Assembly (NCBI RefSeq): GCF_022581195.2
Contig: NC_061482.1
Location: forward strand, 9,796,001 to 9,860,000
Reading direction: 5' to 3'
Source of the DNA: Helicoverpa zea
Taxonomy: Eukaryota; Arthropoda; Insecta; Lepidoptera; Noctuidae
Length of the DNA stretch: 64,000 nt
The translations under genes and the position numbers were made by a program. Under the pieces are notes generated by a model that was not told the origin of the DNA, searched no databases, and worked only from the letters and a program-made list of their open reading frames with translations. Positions 52,201 through 61,594 of the stretch are shown here, in pieces (within the stretch, counting starts at the first letter, position 1; the number at the start of each line of letters is the position of its first letter).

Positions 52201-52730
52201 CTAGCAAAACAAAATGAGGGATTTACTTGAGAACGCGTGCATTTTTTCATATTTAAGGGCTAAGACACACGATGTGTAGTTTCGAACTGGCAATGGAGTG
52301 GACGACGTCTGCCGAATAAAACCTATCCAAAATGACCAGGTGATGTACAGTTTACAAGATTATGTGTAGTTTAGTTGAAAAGCTTCGTGTGATTTAAAAA
52401 TCAACATGCCTTTGTAGTGGTTACTATCGTGAGCACGCCATTCTTCGGGGTACTTCGCATTCCAATATGTCACCGTTACAACCGCCGACCCAGTAACGAC
52501 ACAACCTGATCCTTTGATCCAAAACACTAAGCAGTGATGCTCCTTGCCGTCACCACGCATTCACCCAACTTTGTCGGGTCATGGCGGTTGCGAGTCTGAT
52601 AGCACTGCAACATCCCAAAAATGTAAAGCCACGCTACGACACCGCACCGGCTCTGCGCTGCTCGCCCCAACTTCTTTGGATTCTGCAAACATGGAAGTGG
52701 ATGATCAAGACAGCATCCTAATTTATTATT
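49246..52730. other. AT-rich non-coding stretch after unc93
   Basis: No gene recognised. A minus-strand frame at 52360-52560 is listed separately. Several AATAAA motifs could serve as late poly(A) signals. Confidence 0.5.
52360..52560 (-). CDS. unrecognised 66-codon coding-like frame
   Basis: A GC-richer patch. The minus-strand frame starts MRGDGKEHHCLVFW, has a TVTYWNAKYPEEW stretch and ends FQLNYT with a normal stop; a TGA stands directly before the ATG. The amino-acid make-up is more protein-like than the surrounding chance frames. It could be a terminal exon or a mobile-element remnant; I do not recognise the family. Confidence 0.18.
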   Translation of the reverse strand: MRGDGKEHHCLVFWIKGSGCVVTGSAVVTVTYWNAKYPEEWRAHDSNHYKGMLIFKSHEAFQLNYT

Positions 52731-52732
52731 TA

Positions 52733-52945
52733 CTAGAGACCCGGTCCGGCTTCGGATGGGATAACAACCCGTTCCGGCTTCGCATGAGATAACAGTACTA
52801 CCCCACTATTTATTGTACGCTATTTTACATATAAACCTTCCTTTTAAAACACTCTATCTATTAAAAACCACATGAAAATCGGTTGGGTAGTTTTGAAGAT
52901 TTAAACGTACAAAGGGACGACTTTGTTTTATACTATGTAATGAAG
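52733..52945 (-). repeat. Helitron-like repeat, minus strand
   Basis: Its minus-strand 3' end is CTAG at 52733-52736, preceded by GGGTCT and two variants of a TTATCCCATCCGAAGCCGG-like unit. It contains the common blocks AAGGTTTATATGTAAAATAG and GACTTTGTTTTATACTATG (given here on the respective strands). It is non-coding and degenerate. Confidence 0.55.
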
Positions 52946-53295
52946 TGGAAGAAGATGAGGTAACGTATTATGTGAGGATACTTTCGACGTCTGTTAACAG
53001 GTGTGCTCAAAAGTCACCTCATGCATACCAGGCCCTAAGCGAATGGAAAATAAATATCTGTACCTGCCTTTTTATTTCCATCGCGATAAGAAGGTTTTTA
53101 ATACTCTTACCTACTAATCCTTGTTGAAATTTATAATACTGAAATAAACAATAATCGAATGTTTTTCCTTAGTGATAGGTAATCTTCTTCCCAATCTCTG
53201 TATTCGCGGGCAAAGGGCCTTACGATTGTAGGTTGATATGGTGGTACACAAAGTGCCTTGGGGTACGCAAACGCACTTAACGTAGACGTTTTCGA

Positions 53296-53335
53296 TTAGT
53301 AGTACTAGTAGTAATAATAATGATGATGATGTCCT
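53296..53335. repeat. trinucleotide microsatellite
   Basis: Mixed TAG, AAT and GAT triplet runs in direct succession, ending ATGATGATGATG. Confidence 0.7.
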
Positions 53336-53740
53336 CCTGCCCGAATGTGGGGTAATATCCCATATTCCTTATATGAGAACACTTAAAGGAGGAGAAAAGG
53401 AGGCGGCCGTAGTACAATCCCGTCGAGCAACATTTTGTATGTACCGGCCCTGTCTGCGTCTTTCATGACATTCGGCCACGATTCTGGGTACTTATGAGAT
53501 GATGGGAGGCTTGCTCCCACCGGCTCCGCAAGTTCCTTCCCAACGGGTCCAAAGCGAAAGCGAAAAGTACGCAATTTTGATATTTTGCTGACGATTCACA
53601 TTTTTTGGAGCGAAGTGGAAGAAATGTTTGAAAACTCCGTTAACGAAAAGCAAAGGAATCGGTTTGGGGTACGGGTGCTATGAGCGAATGTGGCAGTACC
53701 TGAAAGAATCTTCCAAAATTCCGACGACTATTGTATAATC

Positions 53741-53944
53741 ATCGGCACGAATCTTGAACGCTGACCTTCAGCTGCGCAGAAGTAATTTATTGGGTTTATT
53801 TTGTGGTATGAAGTGGGGCGCGGTGGCGGTCTAAAGCGGTGATTGGCCCGCAGCGCATCGCGTCATAGCCGTCACTTGGGATTGGTTCTTTGCTAATAAT
53901 CACTTCTGCGCAGATGAAGGTTAGCGCTCAAGATTCGTGCCAAT
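53741..53944. mobile_element. 204-bp MITE with about 48-bp inverted ends
   Basis: The left end ATCGGCACGAATCTTGAACG pairs with the reversed right end ATTGGCACGAATCTTGAGCG and continues through CGCTNACCTTCANCTGCGCAG on both sides, giving nearly 50 bases of inverted repeat. The interior is GC-rich, with CAAT-like ATTGG and a CGCATCGCGTCA motif. There is no coding capacity. The target duplication is not clear. Confidence 0.8.
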
Positions 53945-54290
53945 AACTATATGTTATTATCAACAATATTCCTTATAAATATTGAAACTATGAATAAACA
54001 ATAGCGACCTCAAATTCAGCGAAATAAAAGGTGACAAACAAAGTAGCAAGATGTGATCTTTAATAATTTCAGCTCAGTCGGTTAAAGATAGGTATCTACT
54101 TCAAAATTGAGTCATCCCTATTAATATTATAAATGCGAAAGTAACTCTGTCTGTCTGTTACGTCAAAACCACTGAACTGATTTTAATAAAATTTGGTACA
54201 GAGATAGAGTTGACCTTGAGAAAGAACATAGGATAGTTTTTATCCCGGACTTAGAAGAATTCTCTCGGAAACGCGATATAACCGATCACT

Positions 54291-54304
54291 ACGCGGGCGA
54301 AGCC
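54291..54304. repeat. 14-bp target-site duplication, left
   Basis: ACGCGGGCGAAGCC, repeated exactly at 54974-54987 on the other side of the LINE. Confidence 0.85.
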
Positions 54305-54973
54305 TTTTTTTTTCCGATGTCAAAAATCATCAAATGACCCCTCTCGCTGTGGGTTAGCAGCGGTGAGGGAGTGTCAGACTCTTACTGACTAAAAACCGTC
54401 GTGTTCCGTCATGGGCCTTTTATGTACCAGGGCCGCGGTATCTCTTTCGAACAACCCGCAGCCCCGGCATGCCCACGGGTCTATCGTCTAAGTAGACAGA
54501 GGGACGATGAGCCACCCGAACTCACCGCCCACAGACCCACGCCTACGGTGGCCGGGAGTCATCACGCGACACCCGGCGCCCATGGTGTCTACCTGGTCCA
54601 GCGCGGCGGCCGGGATGAGAGGTGCGAACTCTCTGGCGTTCCGCCTCCTCCTTCTCGAGCATGACCGCTTCGCAGAAGGAGGCGACGGCATCCCATTCCC
54701 GCTCGCCCCGGACCATGGCCTGAACCAGGGCCGGACGCGAGAGGTCGCCGCCGCCCAAAGCCTCGACAAGGACCCGGCGGTGCCCTTCCCATGCGGGGCA
54801 CACCTGGACTGTGTGGTCCACCGTGTCCTCGGGGCTGTCCGCACAATGGTGACACCCGGGTGCCTCCTCACGACCGATTCGGTGCAGGTACCTCCCGAAA
54901 CAACCGTGTCCGGTGAGGACCTGCGTCATGCGGTACGTGAGGGCGCCGTGACTCCTCCCGAGCCACTCCTCAA
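54305..54973 (-). mobile_element. 5'-truncated R1-like non-LTR retrotransposon
   Basis: On the minus strand it enters in mid-frame at FEEWLGRSHGALTYRMTQV, continues to a zinc-knuckle-type CHHCADSPEDTVDHTVQVC and CPAWEGHRR, which are typical of the C-terminal end of R1-clade reverse-transcriptase proteins, then has a 3' untranslated region and a tail of nine A (54305-54313 on the plus strand as T). It is flanked by a perfect 14-bp duplication. Only 669 bp remain, so it cannot encode a working enzyme. Related 3' fragments are at 56515-56645, 57350-57570 and 58616-59056. Confidence 0.88.
54543..54973 (-). pseudogene. R1-like reverse transcriptase, C-terminal fragment
   Basis: The reading frame runs open from the truncation point through the Cys-His knuckle (CHHC, then H about 10 residues on, then C) and an Arg/Glu-rich tail (EKEEAERQRVRTS). 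No reverse-transcriptase catalytic motif is present; it is lost in the 5' truncation. The GC content is far above the neighbouring sequence, as is usual for R1-like elements. Confidence 0.8.
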
Positions 54974-54987
54974 ACGCGGGCGAAGCC
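54974..54987. repeat. 14-bp target-site duplication, right
   Basis: ACGCGGGCGAAGCC, the second copy of the sequence at 54291-54304. Confidence 0.85.
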
Positions 54988-55002
54988 TCGGGCGGACGCT
55001 AG

Positions 55003-56514
55003 TACATACATATGTATATTGCCAGTCAAATAAAAGCTTAAAAAAAATTGTGTCGCACATGACTCGTGGGTAGTTTCTTCTAAATCATAAAATATTATTT
55101 AACAAAGTTATAATCGCAAAAGGAATTTGTTGAGTTTTGTTGTAAAAATTTTTCAACAAAATTCAAAACACTGAGTCAAATAGATTCTAAAAGACTGCTT
55201 AAATTTAAAAAAAGAAATCTTGTAGAAAATCAGCGCCTACTGACGCTGACGCAACATACGCCTTTACTACATAATACATTTATTTCATTAAACAAGATGT
55301 TAAATTCGTAATATTTGATCAGTATTGTAAATATTTAAGCCCAAAAATGTGGGGTCATTCGTTTTCACTATCAACAAATATGACGCCAGTAGTCAGTCAG
55401 TTTAAGGAAGTTAGTTATTTATTTGGCAGTTAAGTAATCTGATCCCTCAATCAAGGCTAAAAGATAACATTCCTAGGAAAATGTATGATAACGCTTATTT
55501 TTCCCTATAGAAGGTTATTCCCCAAAATATTATAGAAGTGGGAGTGTTAATGTTTTTTTTTTTATTTTGGAGCGTGTTTGTAAACTTTGATATTTTGATG
55601 GCAATTAATAACAAACATTAACTTTAAATAAAATGTTTATGAAATTCTGAATATTCTCGGGTAAATTTTATAATTGTTACGAGCGTTGTATTCTTATTGC
55701 GTTTTAATTTGATATAGCTAGGTACTTGCCCAGGTACTTATTTCTAATTCTTGTAGGCATTTACTAAATTTCATATTATCAGCATGTATAGACATACAAA
55801 GGTAGGCACGTCTCCTTGCAATTCATTAAAATGTAGGTCGTGAACGATAACATAATTCGCCACAAAAAATGTACTTAATCAGCATTAGCCATATACTTCA
55901 AATAATCGCAATATCTATAATATAACATTTAATCTATGTGTATGTTAGCAACCTACAACGTTCGGGCATAACTGGATCGTTCTGGAGTAAACCGCTTTGA
56001 CCTAATCGCGTCCGAATAGACAGCCTAATTCGGCCTAAATTTTGTGGAGCACATCGTCTCGCGATACACGCAAATCTAACTATCGCCACTGCTGTAAGGC
56101 AACAAAGGATGAAATCGCTTGCCTTAAGTACTAGTCGACTTTGTGTAAACAAACAGCCAGACTGAATGGTTGGTCCCAGACATCTGCTATGCACAAATGA
56201 TGCACAAATTACGCACGCGAAGCAATAATACCGATTTTAACGTTATAGCGGGATGACTTTGACTTTGAAAGTAAAGTAAATGACTTTGTATATATGATAA
56301 AAGTTACCTATTTAAAAACCTTAAAGGTGTTTTTTTGCAAGAGCCCAACACTTACTCGATAATAAGTTGGAATATAAAGGTGATCGTAGGACAATTTATC
56401 ACACAAGAACGTTTGATTAGCTCGAAGGCCAACTGCGAGTAATAGATTTACCATTGCTACTGGGATAAAGACTATCATAATGATTATTGCCTCTCTTCAG
56501 AATTATGTCACTTT
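55003..56514. other. AT-rich non-coding stretch
   Basis: No gene or repeat family recognised. Confidence 0.5.
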
Positions 56515-56645
56515 TTTGTGAGAAATCATCAAATGACCTTGTGTGTCAGACTCTTATTGACTAAAACCCACCATGTTCCTTCTTGAGTCCTTTGTGCCAC
56601 TGGGTTGGGGTAACTCTTTCGAACAGTCCCGTGGCTTTCGCTCTA
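56515..56645 (-). repeat. R1-like LINE 3' untranslated fragment
   Basis: It shares AATCATCAAATGACC, GTGTCAGACTCTTA, TGACTAAAA and CTCTTTCGAACA blocks, in the same order, with the 3' region of the LINE at 54305-54973. Confidence 0.7.
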
Positions 56646-56989
56646 TTTTTTATGAACTGTGGTCGATGCACCGAACTGTCGAGTCAGTATCATATTTAAA
56701 GCATACGTTATTTGTTCGCTGCATTAATCACAAGCCTTTTTAATCAGATAAAAGGTTCGGCTCTATTGATGTTCCATTTTATGAATTCTAGCGATAAAGA
56801 TAGTTGAAAATAGCTTAGGTAGGTATTCAGTTTGCACGTATTATCTTTGTCCATGCCGTTTACCTTATAAGTACTTAATACGTTCGAAAATTTTAGAACT
56901 TGGATATAAAAAGCTCAAAGCTAGACTGCACATAGCGCACTCGTCTCCTGGGTGCTTCGGAAACTAGGACTAAAACGAGTTTCCATTTT

Positions 56990-57106
56990 TACCTTACCTC
57001 TTTTGAAACTTGCTTTACTTACCTTACTTGCGTTACTTTCCTTACCTTCCTTGCCTTACCTTACTTACCTTACCTTACCTTAGTTGCGTTACCTTACTTA
57101 CCTTAA
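56990..57106. repeat. CTTAC/CCTTA pentanucleotide microsatellite
   Basis: About 115 bases of imperfect CTTAC-type units, with TTGCG interruptions. It is not the insect telomere word TTAGG or its complement CCTAA. Confidence 0.85.
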
Positions 57107-57349
57107 GTGTGCACACTACAGGCTATACTTTCGGCTGATTATGGCCAATCAAACTTTTCTGTTTTTTCAATAGGTCTGATACTTGATCAAAGTAATGTAC
57201 TATCGGTCAACTAATTAGCAGTGTACTGGGGCACAGTTGAAGAAAAATAAGGCTAGAAATGATTAAAATTATTTTTGGCAACAAATGGCACTGGCTCTTT
57301 TATTTTGAAAACATATAGGGAAAAATCAGAGTAAAGGCGAAATTAAAAG

Positions 57350-57570
57350 ATGTCTGTGGGCGGTGAGTTCGGGTGGCTCATCGTCCCTTCGTCTTTATAG
57401 ACATCGGACTATCGTGTCGGCGGTGCGCGTTGCTCCACGCGCTCCTCCTCGTACAAGAGATGTTAGCAAACCCCACCGGGGCACAGCAAAGCCATGGCCG
57501 TTAAACAGTTACATAAAAGGCCTACGAAGAAACAATGGATTTTTTGTCAGAGTCTGACACTCCCTCATGC
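57350..57570 (+). repeat. R1-like LINE 3' fragment, forward
   Basis: It begins TCTGTGGGCGGTGAGTTCGG and continues GGTGGCTCATCGTCCC, then ATAAAAGGCC and GAGTCTGACACTCCCTCA, matching in order the reverse complement of 54355-54540. It is frame-degenerate. Confidence 0.72.
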
Positions 57571-57688
57571 TGTTTAAAAAGGGGTGTTGTGCGAGACCAG
57601 ATTTTTCTATTCAGTATCTATGAAAAACACATGTACGAAGTTATGTTGACAGTGAGATTATTCGACAAATACGTTATGCATAAGTTGA

Positions 57689-57735
57689 GTTTAAGAGGAG
57701 GCCTGTGCCCAGCAATAGGACGATGAAACGGATGT
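57689..57735 (+). repeat. RTE-type LINE tail fragment
   Basis: GGAGGCCTGTGCCCAGCAAT followed by AGGACGATGAAACGG matches a very common 3' end of lepidopteran RTE-like LINEs; see the reverse piece at 43220. Confidence 0.55.
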
Positions 57736-57749
57736 AACGAGAAGCTGAA

Positions 57750-57845
57750 GTGTCTGATGATTTTATGCTGACCTGGAATCGAACCCGCAGAGTCGTAGGT
57801 ATTTCAGAGGCTTATACTTTAATCACTTGGCCACCACAACTTCTG
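57750..57845 (-). repeat. tRNA-derived SINE head, minus strand
   Basis: On the minus strand GGTGGCCAAGTGATTAAAG is an A-box-like sequence and GGGTTCGATTCCAGGTCAGC a B-box, about 45 bases apart. It does not fold as a full tRNA and lacks the body of the SINE, so it is a fragment of the family seen at 46510-46590. Confidence 0.62.
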
Positions 57846-58167
57846 ACTAGCCACTGGAAAACTTCAAGATTACAAAATACATAATACAGATATCTAATAC
57901 TAAAGCTTGTGGCATATTATAGCAGCACCGCAACAGCACGGCTCCACACCAGCATTTAAGTTGTCATTCAATTTAGAGCATTAAATCGTGTATATTATAA
58001 TATATTTCGTAATGTCAATATGAAAAAGCCAACGGCGAGCAGTCAGCGTGCTTGCCGCTTCCACACAACTCGACTCGCCGCCCGCGTGCTGACCTCATGC
58101 GTACAGCGCGCCAACGGCGTGCTAATTGCGCGCTGACTCCGAGCCGGCAGCGAAACAACGTCATTAC

Positions 58168-58175
58168 GTCGTGTT
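58168..58175. repeat. 8-bp target-site duplication, left
   Basis: GTCGTGTT, repeated at 59603-59610. Copy 1 of the host MITE has it only once (as AACACGAC at 29610-29617). Confidence 0.9.
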
Positions 58176-58615
58176 TAGGGCATGCAATACCGGTTTACCG
58201 GTTTCGGTTTTACCGGTAAAACAGCCCATTCTCGCGATTTTTAATTTACCGGTAAAAATAATATGTAACCGGTAATTTACCGGTTTTTACGTTTTTGTGA
58301 TAATATATAGCAATTGTTCATTTAACGTCAAATCTTCATCATGTAGCCTGAACATAATGTAATATTGCATACATTACATATTGTAAGAGTGTTAAAGTTG
58401 CCGTTTTTTAGGAAAGTAAACTTATGTGGCTCCTTAACTATCACTAGGTTAGATACAAATCTTCATTCTCATCTTAATTTATAATATCTTTAACAAATTT
58501 TATTCATTCGGTTAATCTGAATTTCCTCATAGCTGTCAGTTCCTATTAGGTAAAAATGTAGCTTATGCTTATTTTACCTACTCTATGACCTTATTGAGCA
58601 AGGGCTTTTACTTCA

Positions 58616-59056
58616 CTACCATGCGGACAGCTCTGAGGACACGGTGGAGCACACAGTCTAGGTGTGCACTGCCTGGGAAGGGTACCGCCGTGTCGTCGTC
58701 GATCCAATAGCTAGGCAGCGGCGACCTCTCGCGTCCGGCCCTGGTTCAAGCCATGGTCCGGAGCGAGAGGGAATGGGAAGCCGTCGCCTCCTTCTGCGAA
58801 ACAGTCATTCTCAGTCTCTCTCAGTCAGCTCGAGAAGGAGACGGTGGAGCGCCTGCGAGTTCGCACCTTAACGGGCGCCGAGTGTCGAGAGACGACTCTC
58901 GGCCACCGTAGGCGTCGGTCTGTGGACGGTGAGTTCGGGTGGCTCATCGTTCCTCCGTCTGCATGGACAACAGACCCGTGTCGGCGGTCCGAGTTGTTCC
59001 ACGCGCAGGACCAAAGCCTGCTGGGCTATATAAAATGCCTACGATTTACCATAAAA
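58616..59056 (+). mobile_element. R1-like LINE fragment nested in the hAT element
   Basis: It is flanked by AAGGGCTTTTACTTCA (58600-58615) and AAGGGCTTTCACTTCA (59057-59072), a 16-bp direct repeat with one mismatch, which looks like its target duplication. In plus orientation it codes broken pieces of the same C-terminal region as the LINE at 54305 (CTAWEGYRR, then SGPGSSHGPEREGMGSRR in a shifted frame) and then its 3' untranslated part with GGTGAGTTCGGGTGGCTCAT. An in-frame stop and frame changes show that it is dead. Confidence 0.78.
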
Positions 59057-59108
59057 AAGGGCTTTCACTTCAATGAAAAAAATGTTTTTTTTTTTCACGG
59101 TAATTCTT

Positions 59109-59429
59109 AGCGTTTATCCCGTCTTGTGACGGGGCCCGCTTTCCGTATCTTCTTCCACTTTGCTCTATCCAGGACATCTTCCTCTTCGAGTTCGTAGATT
59201 TTCATGTCATTCATTACGACACTCAACCACCACCGTTTCGGCCTGCCTCTGCGCCTTTGACCGGGTATATTGAGATTGAGTACACAACATTGACGATGTA
59301 TTCAGGTGGTCTCCTTTTTACATGGCCAAACCATAGCAACCGTTTCTCTTGCATTTTGTCGATGACATCGCGTACGGATGATACTGACATGTTTTTTTTA
59401 CGGCCCACGTCACAAAAAATGTTTACCAC
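59109..59429 (-). pseudogene. RTE-like reverse transcriptase, C-terminal fragment
   Basis: The minus-strand frame includes IDKMQEKRLLWFGHVKRRP, a hallmark of the C-terminal end of RTE/BovB-type LINE proteins, followed after a frame break by WLSVVMNDMKIYELEEEDV and DRAKWRK, then the 3' end. No catalytic motifs remain. It lies inside the hAT element. Confidence 0.78.
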
Positions 59430-59984
59430 CTTATACCATGTATTTTTAATTATTTTTTGCTTTTAGACTACCCAATCTTATTGATATAAAATCACATTTA
59501 AAAAAAATACAAAAATTACCATTTTACCGGTTTACCGGTAAAAATATTTTAATTACCGAATTTTTACCGGTAATTTTTATTTTACCGGAATTGCATGCCC
59601 TAGTCGTGTTCAATCATAACATCAATCATAATCGTCTTAAAATAATATTGAGTTTGCTGTGACAGCAAGCTTACACCTCGCGGCCGGCGCGCGGCCGGCG
59701 CGCCGACGGCGAGCGGACAGCGCGTGGTTGGCGCGCTGTCCGCTCGCCGTAGTCTTAAATCGAGGCGACGCCGTGCTGCAGCCGTGCTGTTGCGGTGCTG
59801 CTATAATGTGCCACAAGCTTAAGTGTTGAGTGCAAACTCATTAGAACAAACTCAATAGTCGTTTGTATTCATTTATTGTACTTTGAGTATTGTGCTGAAT
59901 GCTATCTAGGCTATGTAATCGTCGTATCAAAACAATTAGAGACAAGTATATTTGTCATATATTTTGACGTCGTAGCCTTAGCCA

Positions 59985-60030
59985 AAGCTTAAGGACGTCC
60001 ACTGCTGGACTAACATTTTAACCTACTTAA
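59985..60030 (+). repeat. LINE-tail fragment
   Basis: AAGCTTAAGGACGTCCACTG followed by CTGGACTAACA is a recognisable, very common lepidopteran LINE end sequence. Only a short piece remains. Confidence 0.45.
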
Positions 60031-60139
60031 TAGGTAACGTTTACGTCATCTGGCATCTGACCCTTATTCCCATAAATTGGTTAGGATAAAATAAACAGCG
60101 ACGACAATCATTTGTAAGGATAACTTACGAGTAGTTATG

Positions 60140-60485
60140 AACAAAACAACCCCTGTGGCTCCGTGGTAACGCCGAAGGCCATTTTTCGAGCCCGTCCCAG
60201 AATGCCAACGGTTTTAGGAGAATATTATTCTCCGAGCCTTTTTCCAACGTTGGGGTCGGCTTACATCCTAACCGGATGTAGCTGAGTACCAGTGCTTTAC
60301 AAGGAGCGACTGCCCTATATGACCCCCTCGACCCAGTTACCCGGGCAACCCAATACCCCTGGTTAGACTGATGTCAGACTTACTGGCTTCTGACTACCCG
60401 TAACGACTGCCAAAGATGTTCAATGACAGCCGGGAACTACAGTTTAACGTGCCATCCGAAACACAGTGATTGGTGTCCAAGTTTG
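60140..60485 (+). repeat. SINE or LINE-tail element, long copy
   Basis: Blocks in order: CCTGTGGCTCCGTGGTAACG, GTTGGGGTCGGCTTACATCC, CAGCTGAGTACCAGTGCTTT-like, CCCAGTTACCCGGGCAACCC, TTAGACTGATGTCAGACTTA, ACTACCCGTAACGACTGCCA, and GTGCCATCCGAAACAC. It is the longest of four copies or pieces here (also 46199, 46975, 62695). It is non-coding. The beginning GGCTCCGTGGTAACG may be a weak A-box. Confidence 0.65.
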
Positions 60486-60496
60486 TGTTTTTCTAC

Positions 60497-61218
60497 ATAT
60501 ACTAATATTGTTAAGCTGAAGAGTTTGTTTGTTTGAACGCGCTAATCTCAGAAACTACTGGTCCGATTTGAAAAAATCAGTATTTCAGTGTTAGATAGCC
60601 CATTTATCGAGGAAGGACATAGGCTATATATCATCATGCTAAGACTAATAGGAGCGCAGCAGTAACAAAAAATCGGGGGCTTTTTTGTTCTATTGAGAGC
60701 TATTGCTGCGTACGCTGCGTGAAGGGTTAAAGTTGCGCAAAAATGGTGTATGGCAGAATTGTTTCCCTGTAAAAGTTCAAAAAAAAAGTCCGTGACAGCA
60801 TATGTCTATTTCTTAGGGTTAGCTCACTATAACCTTTTTATGTTATCTGTGCTCAAAAAATGCTTTATTTGGGAGGTGTTTTTATAAACAAATTTAGTAA
60901 TCCTTCTTCAAATAAATACATTGAACATCACAAGTATTTAATTTACAACAAACTTATCCTTTACATTGTTCGATTTAAATGAATTCATATCTTGGGAGAT
61001 AAAGCAGTTTTAAAATAAAAACATAGCAAAATAATGATCGAGTAGGTACTGCGCACATAATATGCACGGACTAAGAATAATGAACCAATGTGGAAAATTC
61101 TCTCACTGTTGGGCAGCTGCACTATCCCCGTGTAACATCGGCTATATTTTACCCGGATACGGGAAGTCGTTTCCACGGGACGCGAGTAAAACCGGACGAA
61201 GTCGCGGGCGACCGCTAG
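60497..61218 (+). repeat. Helitron-like element(s), about 720 bp
   Basis: It starts around TCTACATATACTAATATTGT with AAGCTGAAGAGTTTGTTTG and CGCGCTAATCTCAGAAACTA, and ends TCGCGGGCGACCGCTAG before T at 61219. A second set of internal blocks (CTGCACTATCCCCGTGTAAC and CACGGGACGCGAGTAAAACC) at 61120-61200 suggests two related elements in tandem or a composite. Confidence 0.6.
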
Positions 61219-61221
61219 TGT

Positions 61222-61232
61222 TTACATACGAT
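61222..61232. repeat. 11-bp target-site duplication, left
   Basis: TTACATACGAT, repeated at 61595-61605 on the other side of the SINE. Confidence 0.85.
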
Positions 61233-61594
61233 TTTTTACTGCCTCGTTGGTCTAGTGGTCGCAAGCGCGGCTGCTGTGCTCGAGGTCTCGGGTTCGATTC
61301 CCGGGTCGGGCCGAAATCGCTTTGTGGGTTTTCTTAAAACTTTCACAAAGCAGCCCGTAGTCTGGAAGTTGGTAATAGATTCACCCGTGCATCGGAGAGC
61401 ACGTAAATGTCGGTCCTGCGCCTGATCTCTTTCCGATCGTGTCGGATTGCCGTACCAGCGGGTTATGAGAGTGAAGGAATATAGAGTGCACCTGTGTCTG
61501 CGCAAATACTCGTGCACTATAATATGTCCTGCGCAGCTGGCTAATCTCCTTAAATGAGAATAGCCGCCGTGGCCGAAATCGGCCGTGGACGCCA
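61233..61594 (+). mobile_element. tRNA-derived SINE with intact Pol III promoter boxes
   Basis: The head TGCCTCGTTGGTCTAGTGGT has a good A-box (TGGTCTAGTGG), and GGTTCGATTCCCGGGTCG a perfect B-box, like a real tRNA gene start. The tRNA part is followed by about 280 bases of SINE body (GCCCGTAGTCTGGAAGTTGG, then GTCGGTCCTGCGCCTGATCT, then GTGCACCTGTGTCTGCGCAA). An exact 11-bp duplication on both sides shows retroposition. The insertion lies a few bases after the Helitron-like end at 61218. Confidence 0.88.

Larger units (their letters stand above)
54115..55002 (+). mobile_element. Helitron-like element split by a LINE
   Basis: The outer element starts after an A with TCCCTATTAATATTATAAAT, has the GTCTGTCTGT, CCACTGAACTGATTTTAA, TTGGTACAGAGATAGAG and TATCCCGGAC blocks, and ends GGGCGGACGCTAG before a T at 55003. 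The 5' TC, 3' CTAG and A/T flanks with no target duplication fit a non-autonomous Helitron. It was about 220 bp before the LINE at 54305-54973 landed in its GC-rich end. Confidence 0.68.
58176..59602. mobile_element. non-autonomous hAT-type element with CCGGT-rich ends
   Basis: The ends read TAGGGCATGCAATACCGG and, reversed, TAGGGCATGCAATTCCGG. Many ACCGGTAAA and TTTACCGGT words follow at both ends. The 8-bp duplication GTCGTGTT on each side and the TAGGG start fit the hAT superfamily. It holds no hAT transposase; the interior carries an R1-like LINE fragment (58616-59056) and an RTE-like fragment (59109-59429). Confidence 0.88.
57904..59819 (-). mobile_element. GC-rich foldback MITE, copy 2, interrupted
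   Basis: Inverted copy of the MITE at 29377-29895, highly similar across the body. Two small deletions (about 14 and 22 bases) and a 1427-bp insertion plus an 8-bp duplication account for the length. It is flanked by TAA at 57901-57903 and TAA at 59820-59822, and the ends read AGCTTGTGGCA. A TAA target duplication and no coding capacity fit a PIF/Harbinger-type MITE; that class assignment is inference. Confidence 0.85.

Noticed and set aside
54507..55073. 188-codon plus-strand open frame
   Set aside because: It is the antisense shadow of the GC-rich R1-like LINE coding region on the minus strand.
56990..57106. telomere-like repeat
   Set aside because: The unit is CTTAC/CCTTA, not TTAGG/CCTAA.
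57770..57840. tRNA gene on the minus strand
   Set aside because: Boxes are present but no complete cloverleaf, and the sequence matches a SINE family also seen at 46510-46590.
61241..61312. tRNA gene suggested by A- and B-boxes
   Set aside because: The tRNA-like part runs straight into a SINE body and the whole is flanked by an 11-bp target duplication.
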